From contig NZ_JAGGMR010000001.1 in assembly GCF_017875645.1 (NCBI RefSeq), positions 3,534,001-3,598,000 of the forward strand: 64,000 nt of DNA, written 5' to 3'. Positions 1 to 8,900 of this stretch are shown here, piece by piece. The notes beneath the pieces are model-generated. The model searched no databases and was not told the DNA's origin. It saw only the letters and a list, made by a program, of their open reading frames with translations. Each line of letters begins with the position of its first letter. The first letter of the stretch is position 1. Source of the stretch: Nocardia goodfellowii (GTDB lineage: Bacteria; Actinomycetota; Actinomycetes; Mycobacteriales; Mycobacteriaceae). Made by a program: the position numbers and the translations under genes.

Positions 1-672
1 ACCGACCTGTGCGAGATCTTCAGCTGCAATGTTCTCGGCGACCGCCGCCCCGAATACCGGGAACAGTTCGGCGACGAGCCGCTGCCGTGGACCAGATCCA
101 ATCGCTGGCCACGCACTCCCACCGATTTTCGCCAGACCTGGCTCGACTACACCGATGCGATGGAGCGGTTGGCCGCGAACCTGATGGAACTGTTCGCCGT
201 GGCTCTCGGCCTGGACCACGAGTTCTTCGCGGACAAGATCGATCAGCACATCTCGACCATCGTCGCGAACTATTACTACCCGCAGACCGTCGCCCCGTTG
301 CCCGGTCAGCTGCGCAAAGGAGAGCACACCGATTGGGGCAGCCTCACCATCCTCTATCAGGACGATATCGGCGGCCTGCAAGTCCGCCACGGCGACCGCT
401 GGCGCGAGGTACCGTTCGTTCCGGGCAGTTTCGTGATCAATATCGGTGACATGATGGCGTTCTGGACCGGCGGTCGGTGGGTTTCCACGATGCATCGTGT
501 CGGTAATCCCGCGCATGGCGATTCCCCTGCGCGGGTCTCGATTCCGTTCTTCCATCTGCCCAATTTCGATGCGCGCATCGAGCCGCTGTCGGCGCTTCGA
601 TCGGCCGCGGGACCGGCCACCACAACACCCGGGCAGTGGTACCGGGAGAAAATGGCTGCGATCTACTCCTGA
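1..672 (+). CDS. 2-oxoglutarate/Fe(II)-dependent oxygenase, isopenicillin N synthase family (5' end cut off)
   Basis: The reading frame is already open at base 1, so the N-terminal part lies outside the window; 223 codons remain before the TGA. The visible part is the double-stranded beta-helix core. It has an HTDWG metal-binding motif (HxD), a later metal-binding His in TMHRVGNP, and an ARVSIPFFH segment whose Arg-x-Ser is the usual 2-oxoglutarate-binding signature. These motifs place it in the isopenicillin-N-synthase-like dioxygenase family, cytosolic enzymes that oxidise small molecules using Fe(II), O2 and usually 2-oxoglutarate. The substrate cannot be read from the sequence. A P450 gene follows on the same strand after about 150 bases, so the two oxygenases could belong together, but this is only inference. 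Confidence 0.85.
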   Translation, partial: TDLCEIFSCNVLGDRRPEYREQFGDEPLPWTRSNRWPRTPTDFRQTWLDYTDAMERLAANLMELFAVALGLDHEFFADKIDQHISTIVANYYYPQTVAPLPGQLRKGEHTDWGSLTILYQDDIGGLQVRHGDRWREVPFVPGSFVINIGDMMAFWTGGRWVSTMHRVGNPAHGDSPARVSIPFFHLPNFDARIEPLSALRSAAGPATTTPGQWYREKMAAIYS

Positions 673-823
673 TTCGACGTGGCCGGGTCGTCCTCCGCTC
701 GCTCGCCGCGGTCGCCGGCCCGGCACACTGCCCTTCCTTCCAGCTGCGAAAACGGCGGCGGGCCAAGGGCTTCGGTAGCGTGGCGGCTGTCAGCGCCTGA
801 GCGTCTGGGCAGGCGGAGCGGGT

Positions 824-2065
824 GTGGGTAGCGAGGTCAGCGTGGGCGAAATCGGGATCGATGAACCTATCAAAATGGTGGGGGGCGATTTTTACGCCGA
901 TCCGCACCAATATTACGAGCGGTGGCGTGCGTACGGGCCGGTGCATCGGGTGCAGTTCACGCACGGCGTGGCCTGCTGGGTGATCATCGGCTATGCCGAA
1001 GGGCGCTCGGCGCTGGCCGATCCGCGGCTGCGCAAGAACGCCTCGGAGATGTATGAGCTGTTCCGGCGGAAGAACGCGGAGATCCTGACCGACGAGAGTG
1101 CCGAGGCGCTGGGTTCGCACATGCTCAACAGCGATCCGCCCGACCATACGCGCTTGCGAAAGCTGGTCACCAAGGCGTTCACGCCCCGGCGGGTGGCGGC
1201 GTTGCGGCCGCGGATCGAGGAGATCACGGCCGCGCTGCTCGACGAGATGGCCGGGCGCGACGAGGTCGATCTGCTGCAGGCGTTCGCGAATCCGTTGCCG
1301 GTCACCGTGATCTGCGAACTGCTGGGCGTACCGTTCGCCGATCGGGCCAACTTCCAAGCCTGGACCAGAGTGCTGGTCGGTGTGGGCAACAAAAAGGAAG
1401 AGCCCGCCGCGGCGACGCTCGCGATGACCGAATATCTGCGAAAGTTGATCGCCGCCAAGCGTTCACAACCGGAGGCGGACCTGCTGTCCAGCCTGGCGCA
1501 ACCCGCCGAGGACGGTGAGCGGCTCGACGAACAGGAACTGATAGCGATGTCGTTCCTGTTGCTGGTCGCCGGGCACGAAACCACGGTGAACCTGATCGCC
1601 AACGGGACCTACGCGTTGCTGCGCGACCGTGACCAGTGGGATGCCCTGCGCGCCGACCCGTCGGGCATCCCGGCCGCGGTGGAGGAGTTCCTGCGCTACG
1701 AAGGACCGGTCGGCTGGTCCACCGTTCGCTACACCTCGGAACCGATGCGCATCGGCGGCATCACCATCCCGGCGGATGAACTGGTGTACGTCGCGCTGTC
1801 CGCCGTCAATCGAGATCCGGCCCGCTTCGAAGATCCCGGCCATCTCGACGTCACCGCCAATTCCTCCGGGCACCTGGCCTTCGGACACGGCATCCACTTC
1901 TGTATCGGCGCGCCGCTGGCTCGCATGGAAGCCGAAATCGCCTTCTCGGCGCTGCTGCGCCATTTCCCGGACTTGGATTTCGCCGATCGCGCGTTCACCC
2001 CGGAATGGCAGCACAGCATCCTGTTTCGTGGTCTGGGTGAGCTACCGGTCCGTCCTGGCGGCTGA
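824..2065 (+). CDS. cytochrome P450 (bacterial CYP107-like class)
   Basis: This is a soluble, full-length bacterial P450 of 413 residues, without a membrane anchor. The I-helix oxygen-activation motif AGHETT, the K-helix ExxR (EEFLR) and the haem loop FGHGIHFCIGAP with the thiolate Cys near residue 360 are all intact. P450s of this type use ferredoxin partners to hydroxylate or epoxidise small molecules; no ferredoxin gene is adjacent. The GTG start was chosen because GGAG lies about 7 bases upstream; another in-frame GTG lies 18 bases downstream. It runs convergently with the glutamate transporter operon, and the two share a hairpin terminator. The substrate is unknown; neighbourhood with an Fe(II) oxygenase hints at secondary or xenobiotic metabolism. 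Confidence 0.93.
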   Translation: MGSEVSVGEIGIDEPIKMVGGDFYADPHQYYERWRAYGPVHRVQFTHGVACWVIIGYAEGRSALADPRLRKNASEMYELFRRKNAEILTDESAEALGSHMLNSDPPDHTRLRKLVTKAFTPRRVAALRPRIEEITAALLDEMAGRDEVDLLQAFANPLPVTVICELLGVPFADRANFQAWTRVLVGVGNKKEEPAAATLAMTEYLRKLIAAKRSQPEADLLSSLAQPAEDGERLDEQELIAMSFLLLVAGHETTVNLIANGTYALLRDRDQWDALRADPSGIPAAVEEFLRYEGPVGWSTVRYTSEPMRIGGITIPADELVYVALSAVNRDPARFEDPGHLDVTANSSGHLAFGHGIHFCIGAPLARMEAEIAFSALLRHFPDLDFADRAFTPEWQHSILFRGLGELPVRPGG

Positions 2066-2082
2066 AACCAACCGAAAAGGCG

Positions 2083-2116
2083 GCAGCCCCCGCCGGATTC
2101 GTCCGGCGAGGGCTGC
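2083..2116. terminator. bidirectional hairpin terminator between P450 gene and gluD
   Basis: A 15-bp stem (one mismatch) with a 4-base loop lies between two converging genes. There is no long T run, as is common for actinobacterial terminators. It can serve both strands. Confidence 0.75.
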
Positions 2117-2131
2117 TGCGCGTATTCCGGA

Positions 2132-3025
2132 CTACTTGTTGGTGATGTCCACGCCGGGCGCGGCATCGGTGAGGATGGAGTCCGCGGCCAGCACCGCGCG
2201 CCCCTTCTTCGTCCGCGTCCGCAACCGTTGCTCCAGCTTCGTCGCCAGCATCGTGAGCGTGCTGTTGAAGAAGATCATGATCAGGCCCACCACCAGCAGC
2301 GCCGGAATGGTGTTCTGCAGCGCGGCGCCCATCTGGAAGCCCGAGCGCACCAATTCGGTGTAGAGGATGAGGTAGCCCAGCGCCGTATCCTTCAGCGCCA
2401 CCACCATTTGCGATACCAGCGCGGGCAGCATGGCGGTGATCGCCTGGGGGAGCAGCACCAGTCGCATGAGCTGGTTCTTGCGCATACCCAGCGCGACCGC
2501 GGCCTCGCTTTGACCCTTGGGCAGCGACCGGATGCCCGCGCGCACGATCTCGGCGATGACCGACCCGTTGTAGATGGTCAGCGCCGCCACCACGGCCGCC
2601 AGCGTCCGCTGGTCGGAGTCGAAGACCTTGTACTCGGCGAAGATCGCGTAGAGGAAGATCATCAGGATGAGCACCGGGATGGCACGCGCGACCTCGACCA
2701 GCGTGCCCGCGAAGCCGCGCATCAGCCGATGATCCGAGAGCCGCAGAATGCCGAAGACCATGCCGACGAGGAGCGCGAGCACGATCGCCAGCGCCGCGGC
2801 CGTCAGCGTGCCGCGCACACCGGGCAGCAGATAGGTCTCCCAGATCTCGGCGTCGGTGAACGGCTTCCACTTGTCGGAGGTGAACTGGCCCTTGTCCTGG
2901 AACTGCAGGAACAGCCACACCGCGCCCGCGAGCACGGCCACGATCACCACGATCGAGTAGACGAGATAGCGGACCCGCGCCTTCGGACCCGGCGCGTCGA
3001 ACAGAACGGAAGCGCGTTTGGTCAT
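2132..3025 (-). CDS. gluD: glutamate ABC transporter permease GluD
   Basis: An inner-membrane permease of the polar-amino-acid (HisM/GluD) class, 297 residues. The N-terminal TM helix (about residues 18-41) is followed by a loop and the MetI-like core. The EAA loop (EAAVALGMRKNQLMRLVLLPQA), which docks on the ATPase, is typical. It overlaps gluC by the four bases ATGA, so the two permeases are translationally coupled and should form a heterodimer. With GluA and GluB it would make a high-affinity glutamate/aspartate importer, as in Corynebacterium gluABCD. It is the last gene of the operon and ends in the shared terminator. Substrate assignment rests on family and operon resemblance. Confidence 0.9.
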   Translation of the reverse strand: MTKRASVLFDAPGPKARVRYLVYSIVVIVAVLAGAVWLFLQFQDKGQFTSDKWKPFTDAEIWETYLLPGVRGTLTAAALAIVLALLVGMVFGILRLSDHRLMRGFAGTLVEVARAIPVLILMIFLYAIFAEYKVFDSDQRTLAAVVAALTIYNGSVIAEIVRAGIRSLPKGQSEAAVALGMRKNQLMRLVLLPQAITAMLPALVSQMVVALKDTALGYLILYTELVRSGFQMGAALQNTIPALLVVGLIMIFFNSTLTMLATKLEQRLRTRTKKGRAVLAADSILTDAAPGVDITNK

Positions 3026-3693
3026 CGGGCCACCTCGAATCGCTTGGCGAGCCAGCCGAACAGCAGGCCCATCGGCAGGGTCAGCAGCACGAAGCCGAAC
3101 GCGAAGATCGCGCCGATGGCCAGCAGCGCGGCCTCGTTCTCCAGCATCTCCGACATGAGCAGCGCGGCCTCGGACACGCCGATCACCGCGGCGACGGTGG
3201 AGTTCTTCGTCAAGGCGATGAGCACGCTGCCCAGCGGTGCGATGACGGAGCGGAAGGCCTGCGGCAGCACGATGAATCGCAGATTCTGGCTGAAGGTCAA
3301 GCCGAGCGAGCGGCCGGCTTCCGACTGGCCCAGCGCCACGGTGTTGATGCCCGAGCGCAGCGATTCGCAGACGAACGCGGCGGTGTAGACCGACAGGCCG
3401 ATGATGGCCCAGCGGTAGTTGGTGTCGGTGAGCTGGTCACTGCCGAGCGTCCAGCCGAGCGTCGAGTACAGGCCCAGCGAGCAGAAGACGATGATCAGCG
3501 TCAGCGGCGTATTGCGGAAGACGGTGACGTACGCGGTGCCGACCGCGCGCGCGATCGGAACGGGGGACACGCGCATGGCGGCGATGACGGTGCCCAGGAT
3601 GAGTGCACCGACCGCGGAGAAGGCGGTCAGTTTGATGGTCACCCAGAAGGCTTCCAGGATCTTGGTGTCATACCGCGAGATCAGGTCGAACAC
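3022..3693 (-). CDS. gluC: glutamate ABC transporter permease GluC
   Basis: A 223-residue integral membrane permease with about five TM helices and the EAA motif (AGRSLGLTFSQNLRFIVLPQA). It belongs to the HisQ/GlnP family of polar-amino-acid permeases and pairs with GluD. Its ATG is separated from the gluB stop by about 100 bases containing a strong hairpin, so expression relative to the binding protein is probably reduced by partial termination. Its stop overlaps the gluD start. Confidence 0.9.
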   Translation of the reverse strand: MFDLISRYDTKILEAFWVTIKLTAFSAVGALILGTVIAAMRVSPVPIARAVGTAYVTVFRNTPLTLIIVFCSLGLYSTLGWTLGSDQLTDTNYRWAIIGLSVYTAAFVCESLRSGINTVALGQSEAGRSLGLTFSQNLRFIVLPQAFRSVIAPLGSVLIALTKNSTVAAVIGVSEAALLMSEMLENEAALLAIGAIFAFGFVLLTLPMGLLFGWLAKRFEVAR

Positions 3694-3746
3694 GTGGGCG
3701 CGGCCCTCCGATCGGATGTGGATTTGCTAATCGGTTGGAACTGAGT

Positions 3747-3779
3747 GCGGGTGGTTCGAGGATCGCCCGAACCACCCGC
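3747..3779 (-). terminator. intra-operon hairpin between gluB and gluC
   Basis: A perfect 12-bp GC-rich stem with a 9-base loop sits between the binding-protein gene and the permease genes, with no U tract. The position suggests partial termination or 3'-end stabilisation giving more GluB than GluC/GluD. The effect is inferred. Confidence 0.7.
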
Positions 3780-3791
3780 GGAGGGGGAACC

Positions 3792-4625
3792 TCAGTAACG
3801 GTTCACCGTCGGCTTCTGGGTGGCCTGGAAGCCCGAGGCGCCCACGGTGGCGGCGATGGCCTTCTCCCACGAGCCGTCGGCGATCATCGCCTCGATCGCG
3901 TCGTTGATCTTGTCGCGGAGCTCCTTGTCGCCCTTCTTCACACCGATGCCGTAGTTCTCGGTGGTGAAGCTCTTACCGACGACCTTGAGCTTGCCGGGGG
4001 ACTGCGCGGCGAAACCGGCGAGGATGATGTCGTCGGTGGTCAGCGCGTCGACCGAGCCGTTGAGCAGCGCCTCGACACACAGCGAGTAGGTGTCGAACTC
4101 CTGCAGCTGAACGTCCTTGGCGTACTTCTCCTTGACGTTCTGCGCCGGGGTGGAACCCTTCACCGAGCACAGCTTCTTGTTGCCGTTCAGCGATTCCGGA
4201 CCGGTGATGTCGGTGTTCTCCGACTTCACCAGCAGCGACTGGCCGGCGACGTAGTACGGGCCCGCGAAGTCCACCTTCTCCTTGCGCTTGTCGGTGATGG
4301 AGTAGGTGGCGACGATGTAGTCGACCTGGCCGTTCTCCAGCAGCGACTCACGCTGCGGGGTGGGCGATTCCTTGAAGGTGATGTTCTCCGGCTTCACACC
4401 GAGCTTGTCGGCGACGTACTTGGCGACCTCGACGTCGAAGCCGCTGAACGAGCCGTCCTTGTTGCGCAGGCCCAGACCCGGCTGGTCGTACTTGATGCCG
4501 ACGGTCAGCTTTCCGTCCTTGACGTTGTCCAGAGCTGACTTCTCGTCGCCGCCGCCACAGGCGGAGGCAGCCAGTGCCAGGGCGAGCGCCCCGACACCGA
4601 AGCGAAGTGCACGGGTGATCCTCAT
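3792..4625 (-). CDS. gluB: glutamate-binding lipoprotein GluB
   Basis: A periplasmic-type solute-binding protein of family 3 (SBP_bac_3), 277 residues. A lipoprotein signal with lipobox LAASAC around residues 19-24 is followed by a GGG linker, so the mature protein is lipid-anchored on the outer face of the membrane. The core starts with LTVGIKYDQPGLG and contains the family segment GFDVEVAKYVA, typical of glutamate/glutamine receptors. It lies between the ATPase gene and the hairpin that precedes the permease genes. It delivers glutamate or a related acidic amino acid to GluCD. Confidence 0.92.
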   Translation of the reverse strand: MRITRALRFGVGALALALAASACGGGDEKSALDNVKDGKLTVGIKYDQPGLGLRNKDGSFSGFDVEVAKYVADKLGVKPENITFKESPTPQRESLLENGQVDYIVATYSITDKRKEKVDFAGPYYVAGQSLLVKSENTDITGPESLNGNKKLCSVKGSTPAQNVKEKYAKDVQLQEFDTYSLCVEALLNGSVDALTTDDIILAGFAAQSPGKLKVVGKSFTTENYGIGVKKGDKELRDKINDAIEAMIADGSWEKAIAATVGASGFQATQKPTVNRY

Positions 4626-4663
4626 CGGGTTCCTAACTACTCTTCTCGGGTTTTCGAAGACGT

Positions 4664-5530
4664 TCAGTGGCTCAAGATCTTGCCGAGGAAATCCTTGGCG
4701 CGCTCGGATTTCGGGGCAGTGAAGAAGACATCGGGCGTGGCGTCCTCGACGACCTCGCCGTCGGCCATGAACAGCACCCGGTTGCCGGCCCGGCGCGCGA
4801 AGCCCATTTCGTGGGTGACGACCAGCATGGTCATCCCCTCCTTGGCCAGCGACACCATGACGTCGAGCACCTCGTTGACCATTTCCGGGTCCAGGGCCGA
4901 GGTCGGCTCATCGAACAGCATCACCTTCGGATTCATCGCCAGGGCGCGGGCGATCGCCACCCGCTGCTGCTGGCCGCCCGACAGCTGCGCCGGGTATTTG
5001 TCGGCCTGATTGGCGATGCCCACCCGCTCCAGCAGCTCCATGGCGCGGGTGCGGGCGTCTTCCTTCTTGATCTTGCGCACCTTCATCGGCGCGAGCATCA
5101 CGTTCTCGAGGATGGTCTTGTGCGCGAAGAGGTTGAACGACTGGAACACCATGCCCACGTCGGCGCGCAGCGCGGCCAGTGCCTTGCCCTCGGCGGGCAG
5201 CGGCACGCCGTCGATGGCGATATCACCCGAGTCGATGGGCTCGAGCCGGTTGATGGTGCGGCACAGCGTCGACTTACCCGAACCCGACGGGCCGAGCACG
5301 ATCACGACCTGCCCCTTGGGCACTTCGAGGTTGATATCGCGCAGCACATGCAGGTCGCCGAAGTGCTTGTCCACCTTTTTCATCGAGATCATCGGCGGAC
5401 CGCTGGCGGCGGGCCCCGGATCTGTGGTCGGGGCGTCCTTGGTCAGCGTCGGCGGCGCGGAGGTGGTAGCGCCTTCGTCCCCGGTTGAAGCGTTCCCGGT
5501 TGTGTCGGGCGCGGCAGCGGCGTCGGTCAT
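4664..5530 (-). CDS. gluA: glutamate ABC transporter ATP-binding protein GluA
   Basis: The ATPase of the amino-acid importer. Walker A (GPSGSGKST, residues about 80-88), signature LSGGQQQR and Walker B followed by DEPTSALD are all present. The nucleotide-binding domain begins at about residue 47 ([12 protein letters not shown]). The chosen ATG gives a 46-residue Ala/Thr/Pro-rich extension that is unusual for the family, and the internal Met47 would give the usual length; an AAGG 9 bases upstream supports the longer form. First gene of the minus-strand operon gluABCD, divergent from miaB. Confidence 0.9.
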   Translation of the reverse strand: MTDAAAAPDTTGNASTGDEGATTSAPPTLTKDAPTTDPGPAASGPPMISMKKVDKHFGDLHVLRDINLEVPKGQVVIVLGPSGSGKSTLCRTINRLEPIDSGDIAIDGVPLPAEGKALAALRADVGMVFQSFNLFAHKTILENVMLAPMKVRKIKKEDARTRAMELLERVGIANQADKYPAQLSGGQQQRVAIARALAMNPKVMLFDEPTSALDPEMVNEVLDVMVSLAKEGMTMLVVTHEMGFARRAGNRVLFMADGEVVEDATPDVFFTAPKSERAKDFLGKILSH

Positions 5531-5689
5531 GGTCCAAGACCTTAAGGGGAAAACGTGCATTCGCCCCGATTTTGAGAACACGCCGCGCCGACACGCCGAT
5601 GTGTCACATAGATGTAACAGTTCCATGTGATCAACCGCAGGGGGTGACGCGCGGAAAGCCCAGTTTGCCTACCCCCGTACCCTGGATGG

Positions 5690-7225
5690 GTGGATTGGAA
5701 CGGACAGGTAGTGGTAGACGCACGCAGTTACGAGGTCCGCACCTTCGGTTGCCAGATGAACGTGCACGATTCCGAGCGCTTGTCCGGCCTGCTCGAAGAC
5801 GCGGGATATGTGAAGGCCGCGCCCGGCGCGACGGCCGACCTCGTCGTCTTCAACACCTGCGCGGTCCGGGAGAACGCCGACAACAAGCTGTACGGCACCC
5901 TGGGCCACCTCGCGCCGATCAAGGCCGGTCGGCCGGGCATGCAGATCGCCGTCGGCGGCTGCCTCGCGCAGAAGGATCGTGACGTCGTCGTCCGCAAGGC
6001 GCCGTGGGTGGATGTGGTGTTCGGCACGCACAACATCGGTTCGCTGCCGGTGCTGCTGGAACGCGCCCGCCACAATGCCGAAGCCCAGGTCGAGATCCTC
6101 GAATCGCTGGAAGCCTTTCCCTCCACGCTGCCCGCCAAGCGCGAGTCCGCCTACGCGGGCTGGGTGTCGATCTCGGTGGGCTGCAACAACACCTGCACGT
6201 TCTGCATCGTGCCCGCGCTGCGCGGCAAGGAAGTCGACCGGCGTCCCGGTGACGTGCTCGCCGAGGTGCGGGCGCTCGTCGACCAGGGCGTGCTCGAGGT
6301 GACGCTGCTCGGCCAGAACGTGAACTCCTACGGCGTGAACTTCGTCGACGAATCCGAGCCGCGCGACCGGTCCGCCTTCGCGAAACTGCTGCGCGCCTGC
6401 GGCGCCATCGAGGGGCTCGAACGCGTCCGGTTCACCTCGCCGCATCCGGCCGAATTCACCGACGACGTCATCGAAGCCATGGCCGAGACGCCGAATATCT
6501 GCCCGCAGCTGCACATGCCGTTGCAGTCCGGTTCCGATCGGGTGCTCAAGGCGATGCGCCGGTCCTACCGCAAGTCGCGCTATCTCGGGATCATCGAGAA
6601 GGTGCGGGCGGCCATGCCGCACGCCGCGATCACCACCGACATCATCGTCGGTTTCCCCGGCGAAACCGAGGAGGATTTCCAGGAAACCCTGGACGTGGTC
6701 CGCCAGGCGCGCTTCACCAGTGCCTTCACCTTCCAGTACTCGATCCGTCCCGGCACGCCCGCCGCGGACATGGCCGACCAGGTGCCGAAAGCCGTTGTGC
6801 AGGAACGCTATGACCGGTTGATCGCGCTGCAGGAGGAAGTCTGCCTGGAAGCGAACCGCGAACTGATCGGCACCGAGGTGGAACTGCTCGTCGCCGAGGG
6901 CGCGGGCAAGAAGAACGCCGCCACCGCCCGGATGAGCGGCCGTGCCCGCGACGGCCGGCTGGTGCACTTCCGGCCGGGCGGCACGGACGAGACGATCCGT
7001 CCCGGCGACATCGTCGTCGTGGACGTCACCGAGGCGGCCCCGCACTTCTTGATCGCCGACGCGCCGATCAAGTCGCACCGCCGCACCCGCGCCGGTGACG
7101 CGCACGAGCGCGGTATCACGCCGAAGACGGAACCGATCGGCGTCGGGCTGGGGCTGCCGCGGATCGGCGCTCCGGTCCTCGAACCGGTCGCCGCGGCCGG
7201 GTGCGCTACGGGGTGCGCCAACTGA
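5690..7225 (+). CDS. miaB: tRNA-2-methylthio-N6-dimethylallyladenosine synthase MiaB
   Basis: A radical-SAM methylthiotransferase that adds the 2-methylthio group to i6A37 of tRNAs reading UNN codons. Order: an N-terminal UPF0004 domain with three cluster cysteines (FGCQMN at about residue 21, NTCAVRE at about 57, GGCLAQ at about 91), the radical-SAM core with CNNTCTFC near residue 165, and a C-terminal TRAM domain. A roughly 55-residue Arg/Gly/Pro-rich tail ends in CATGCAN. GTG 5690 is used; another GTG lies 21 bases downstream. The prenyl donor enzyme MiaA is encoded about 4 kb downstream, so both steps of the ms2i6A pathway are in this window. Confidence 0.96.
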   Translation: MDWNGQVVVDARSYEVRTFGCQMNVHDSERLSGLLEDAGYVKAAPGATADLVVFNTCAVRENADNKLYGTLGHLAPIKAGRPGMQIAVGGCLAQKDRDVVVRKAPWVDVVFGTHNIGSLPVLLERARHNAEAQVEILESLEAFPSTLPAKRESAYAGWVSISVGCNNTCTFCIVPALRGKEVDRRPGDVLAEVRALVDQGVLEVTLLGQNVNSYGVNFVDESEPRDRSAFAKLLRACGAIEGLERVRFTSPHPAEFTDDVIEAMAETPNICPQLHMPLQSGSDRVLKAMRRSYRKSRYLGIIEKVRAAMPHAAITTDIIVGFPGETEEDFQETLDVVRQARFTSAFTFQYSIRPGTPAADMADQVPKAVVQERYDRLIALQEEVCLEANRELIGTEVELLVAEGAGKKNAATARMSGRARDGRLVHFRPGGTDETIRPGDIVVVDVTEAAPHFLIADAPIKSHRRTRAGDAHERGITPKTEPIGVGLGLPRIGAPVLEPVAAAGCATGCAN

Positions 7226-7304
7226 CACTCCCGCCGTACCGGTCCGGAAACCTCGGTGTTCGATCGGCGGGGTGTGGTACTACCGGGACAACGCAGGAGG
7301 TGGC

Positions 7305-8033
7305 ATGGACGGCGGCAACGCGGGCTCGGCGCATGGCGAACCGGATGATCGAGACGACGCTACTACCGGACGTAGTGGGCCGACTGATCCGGCGGCGAGC
7401 GGGGATGGCACAGTAGACACGCCAGGCGCCGCCGATTCAGCCGAAGGAGACTCTGTGAACTCGGTCGAGAGCAGCAAGGACTTCGAGCAGTTCCGCGCGG
7501 AACTCGACGCCGTCGAGCGACGCATCGCGGGGGAGATCGACCCGGGGATGCGCGCGATGGTGGTGGCCGGTGCGGTATTCGCGCTGCTGCTGTCATTGGT
7601 GCTGCCGCATGCCGGCGCCGCGCGCGGCTTCGACGTGCTGCTCGGCACCGACGTCACCCGGCTCGAGCACATCGGACTGCCCTCGCGCATCTTCGTCTGG
7701 TTCGCGGTCGTCTTCGGCGTCGGCTTCTCGCTGCTCGCGTTGATGACCCGTCGCTGGGTGCTGGCCTGGATCGCTGTCGCCGGCTCCGCCATCGGCTGCG
7801 CGTTCGGCGTCTTCTCCATCTGGCACCGGCAGACGCCCGGCGTCGGCAATATCTATGGCTCCGGCCCCGGCATCGGATTGATCCTCGGCACCCTCGCCAT
7901 CATGGTGCTCACCTTCCACTGGGTCCGGGTCGTCTGGAGCCGTACCACCTTGCAATTGGCCGCGGAAGAACAGCGCCGCATCGCCGCCGCCGAGGCGGAG
8001 GAGCGCGATCGTCGCCGTCTCACCGGCGAATGA
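7305..8033 (+). CDS. Rv2732c-like membrane protein of unknown function
   Basis: A 242-residue protein that follows miaB as Rv2732c does in mycobacteria. The first ~65 residues are acidic and low-complexity (Gly/Asp/Ser/Thr). Then come a short amphipathic stretch (FEQFRAELDAVERRIAGEI), four predicted TM helices between about residues 88 and 208, and a charged C-terminal helix rich in Glu/Arg/Ala. The ATG is preceded by AGGAGG with a short 4-base spacer. No catalytic motif is visible. Assignment to the Rv2732c family is by position and topology, not by a search. It converges with the vanZ-like gene 3 bases later. Confidence 0.75.
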   Translation: MDGGNAGSAHGEPDDRDDATTGRSGPTDPAASGDGTVDTPGAADSAEGDSVNSVESSKDFEQFRAELDAVERRIAGEIDPGMRAMVVAGAVFALLLSLVLPHAGAARGFDVLLGTDVTRLEHIGLPSRIFVWFAVVFGVGFSLLALMTRRWVLAWIAVAGSAIGCAFGVFSIWHRQTPGVGNIYGSGPGIGLILGTLAIMVLTFHWVRVVWSRTTLQLAAEEQRRIAAAEAEERDRRRLTGE

Positions 8034-8035
8034 CC

Positions 8036-8599
8036 TCAGTTCATTCTGGCGAGGATTCGGGCGCTGTAGGAGCGCTGCCGTTCGCTGTGCCACCGGCAGA
8101 GATATGCGCCGATGCCCGCTCCGGCCGCGTTCATGAGCACGTCGTCGACCGACGTGTAGCGGCCCAGATCCAGCACATACTGGGCGATCTCCAGCACCGT
8201 CGACAAGACCGCGCCGATCAGCGTCATCCGCAGGACGCCCGTCAGCTGCGGAAACCGCAGCGGCAGTAGGAAACCCAGCGGGATGAACAGCACCAGGTTC
8301 GCGGTCACCTGAACCACAGTGTTGGTCGACGCCTCGGTGAGCGTCTCGAACAGATCGACCAACGGAACCAAGATCACCTGCCCCGCACCTCCCGTGGGCG
8401 TCAGGATCATCCATACCCATGGCAGCGTCCCGCCGACCACCCCGGCCTCGGCCGCCGTATGCCGAAACGCCCGAACCGGCTCCTGCCCGCACCGCACCCG
8501 CAGCCGAAACCCCAACCCCGCCCCGGCAATCAGCACCGGCACCGCCAACGCCCACACGATCAGCACATCGCCCCATGACTCCCACACCTGCCGCACCAT
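8036..8599 (-). CDS. VanZ-like family membrane protein
   Basis: A 187-residue membrane protein with about four to five TM helices. The family pattern is NLVLFIPLGFLLPL in the third helix region, then a conserved LEIAQ and RYTSVDDVLMNAAGAGIG. VanZ-like proteins are small membrane proteins of unclear mechanism; VanZ itself gives low-level teicoplanin resistance in enterococci, while most homologues have no assigned role. Nothing here supports a resistance call. The gene is a single minus-strand insertion between two genes that are neighbours in mycobacteria. Confidence 0.8.
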   Translation of the reverse strand: MVRQVWESWGDVLIVWALAVPVLIAGAGLGFRLRVRCGQEPVRAFRHTAAEAGVVGGTLPWVWMILTPTGGAGQVILVPLVDLFETLTEASTNTVVQVTANLVLFIPLGFLLPLRFPQLTGVLRMTLIGAVLSTVLEIAQYVLDLGRYTSVDDVLMNAAGAGIGAYLCRWHSERQRSYSARILARMN

Positions 8600-8774
8600 G
8601 CTGACGCTATCGCCGGATCACCACCCCTATTGCCGCCGCGACAAGACCCGCCCCAACCCTCCACACCCTCCGCACATGCGTGCGCCGATCGACCATTCAT
8701 GCGAATCGGATCCGTACGTGCGCCGAAAAACGGCTCGCGCCAACGCCATCGGCTCGCATACGGTTGGCCGCGGC

Positions 8775-8847
8775 CATGGAGTAACTCAGTCGGTAGAGTT
8801 CCCTCACTGCATGGGGGGAGTCGCGGGTTCGATTCCCGCCTCCATGG
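8775..8847 (+). tRNA. tRNA-like sequence of uncertain isotype (formal anticodon TGC)
   Basis: Seventy-three bases fold as a cloverleaf: a perfect 7-bp acceptor stem (CATGGAG with CTCCATG), a 4-bp D stem (ACTC/GAGT) with loop AGTCGGTA, a 5-bp anticodon stem with one G-T pair, a 5-base variable loop, and a perfect 5-bp T stem with loop TTCGATT. The anticodon loop ACTGCAT puts TGC at 34-36, formally Ala. However, position 33 is C rather than the near-universal T, the G3-T70 alanine identity pair is absent (T3-A70), the discriminator is G, and no CCA is encoded. The acceptor stem can be extended by three pairs on the outside (8772-8849). It could be a noncanonical tRNA or a tRNA pseudogene. Confidence 0.5.
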
Positions 8848-8900
8848 CCGCCTGCGTCTTTCGAAGGGGTTCACCAGCCGGGCTTGACCCGGCCGCGCCG

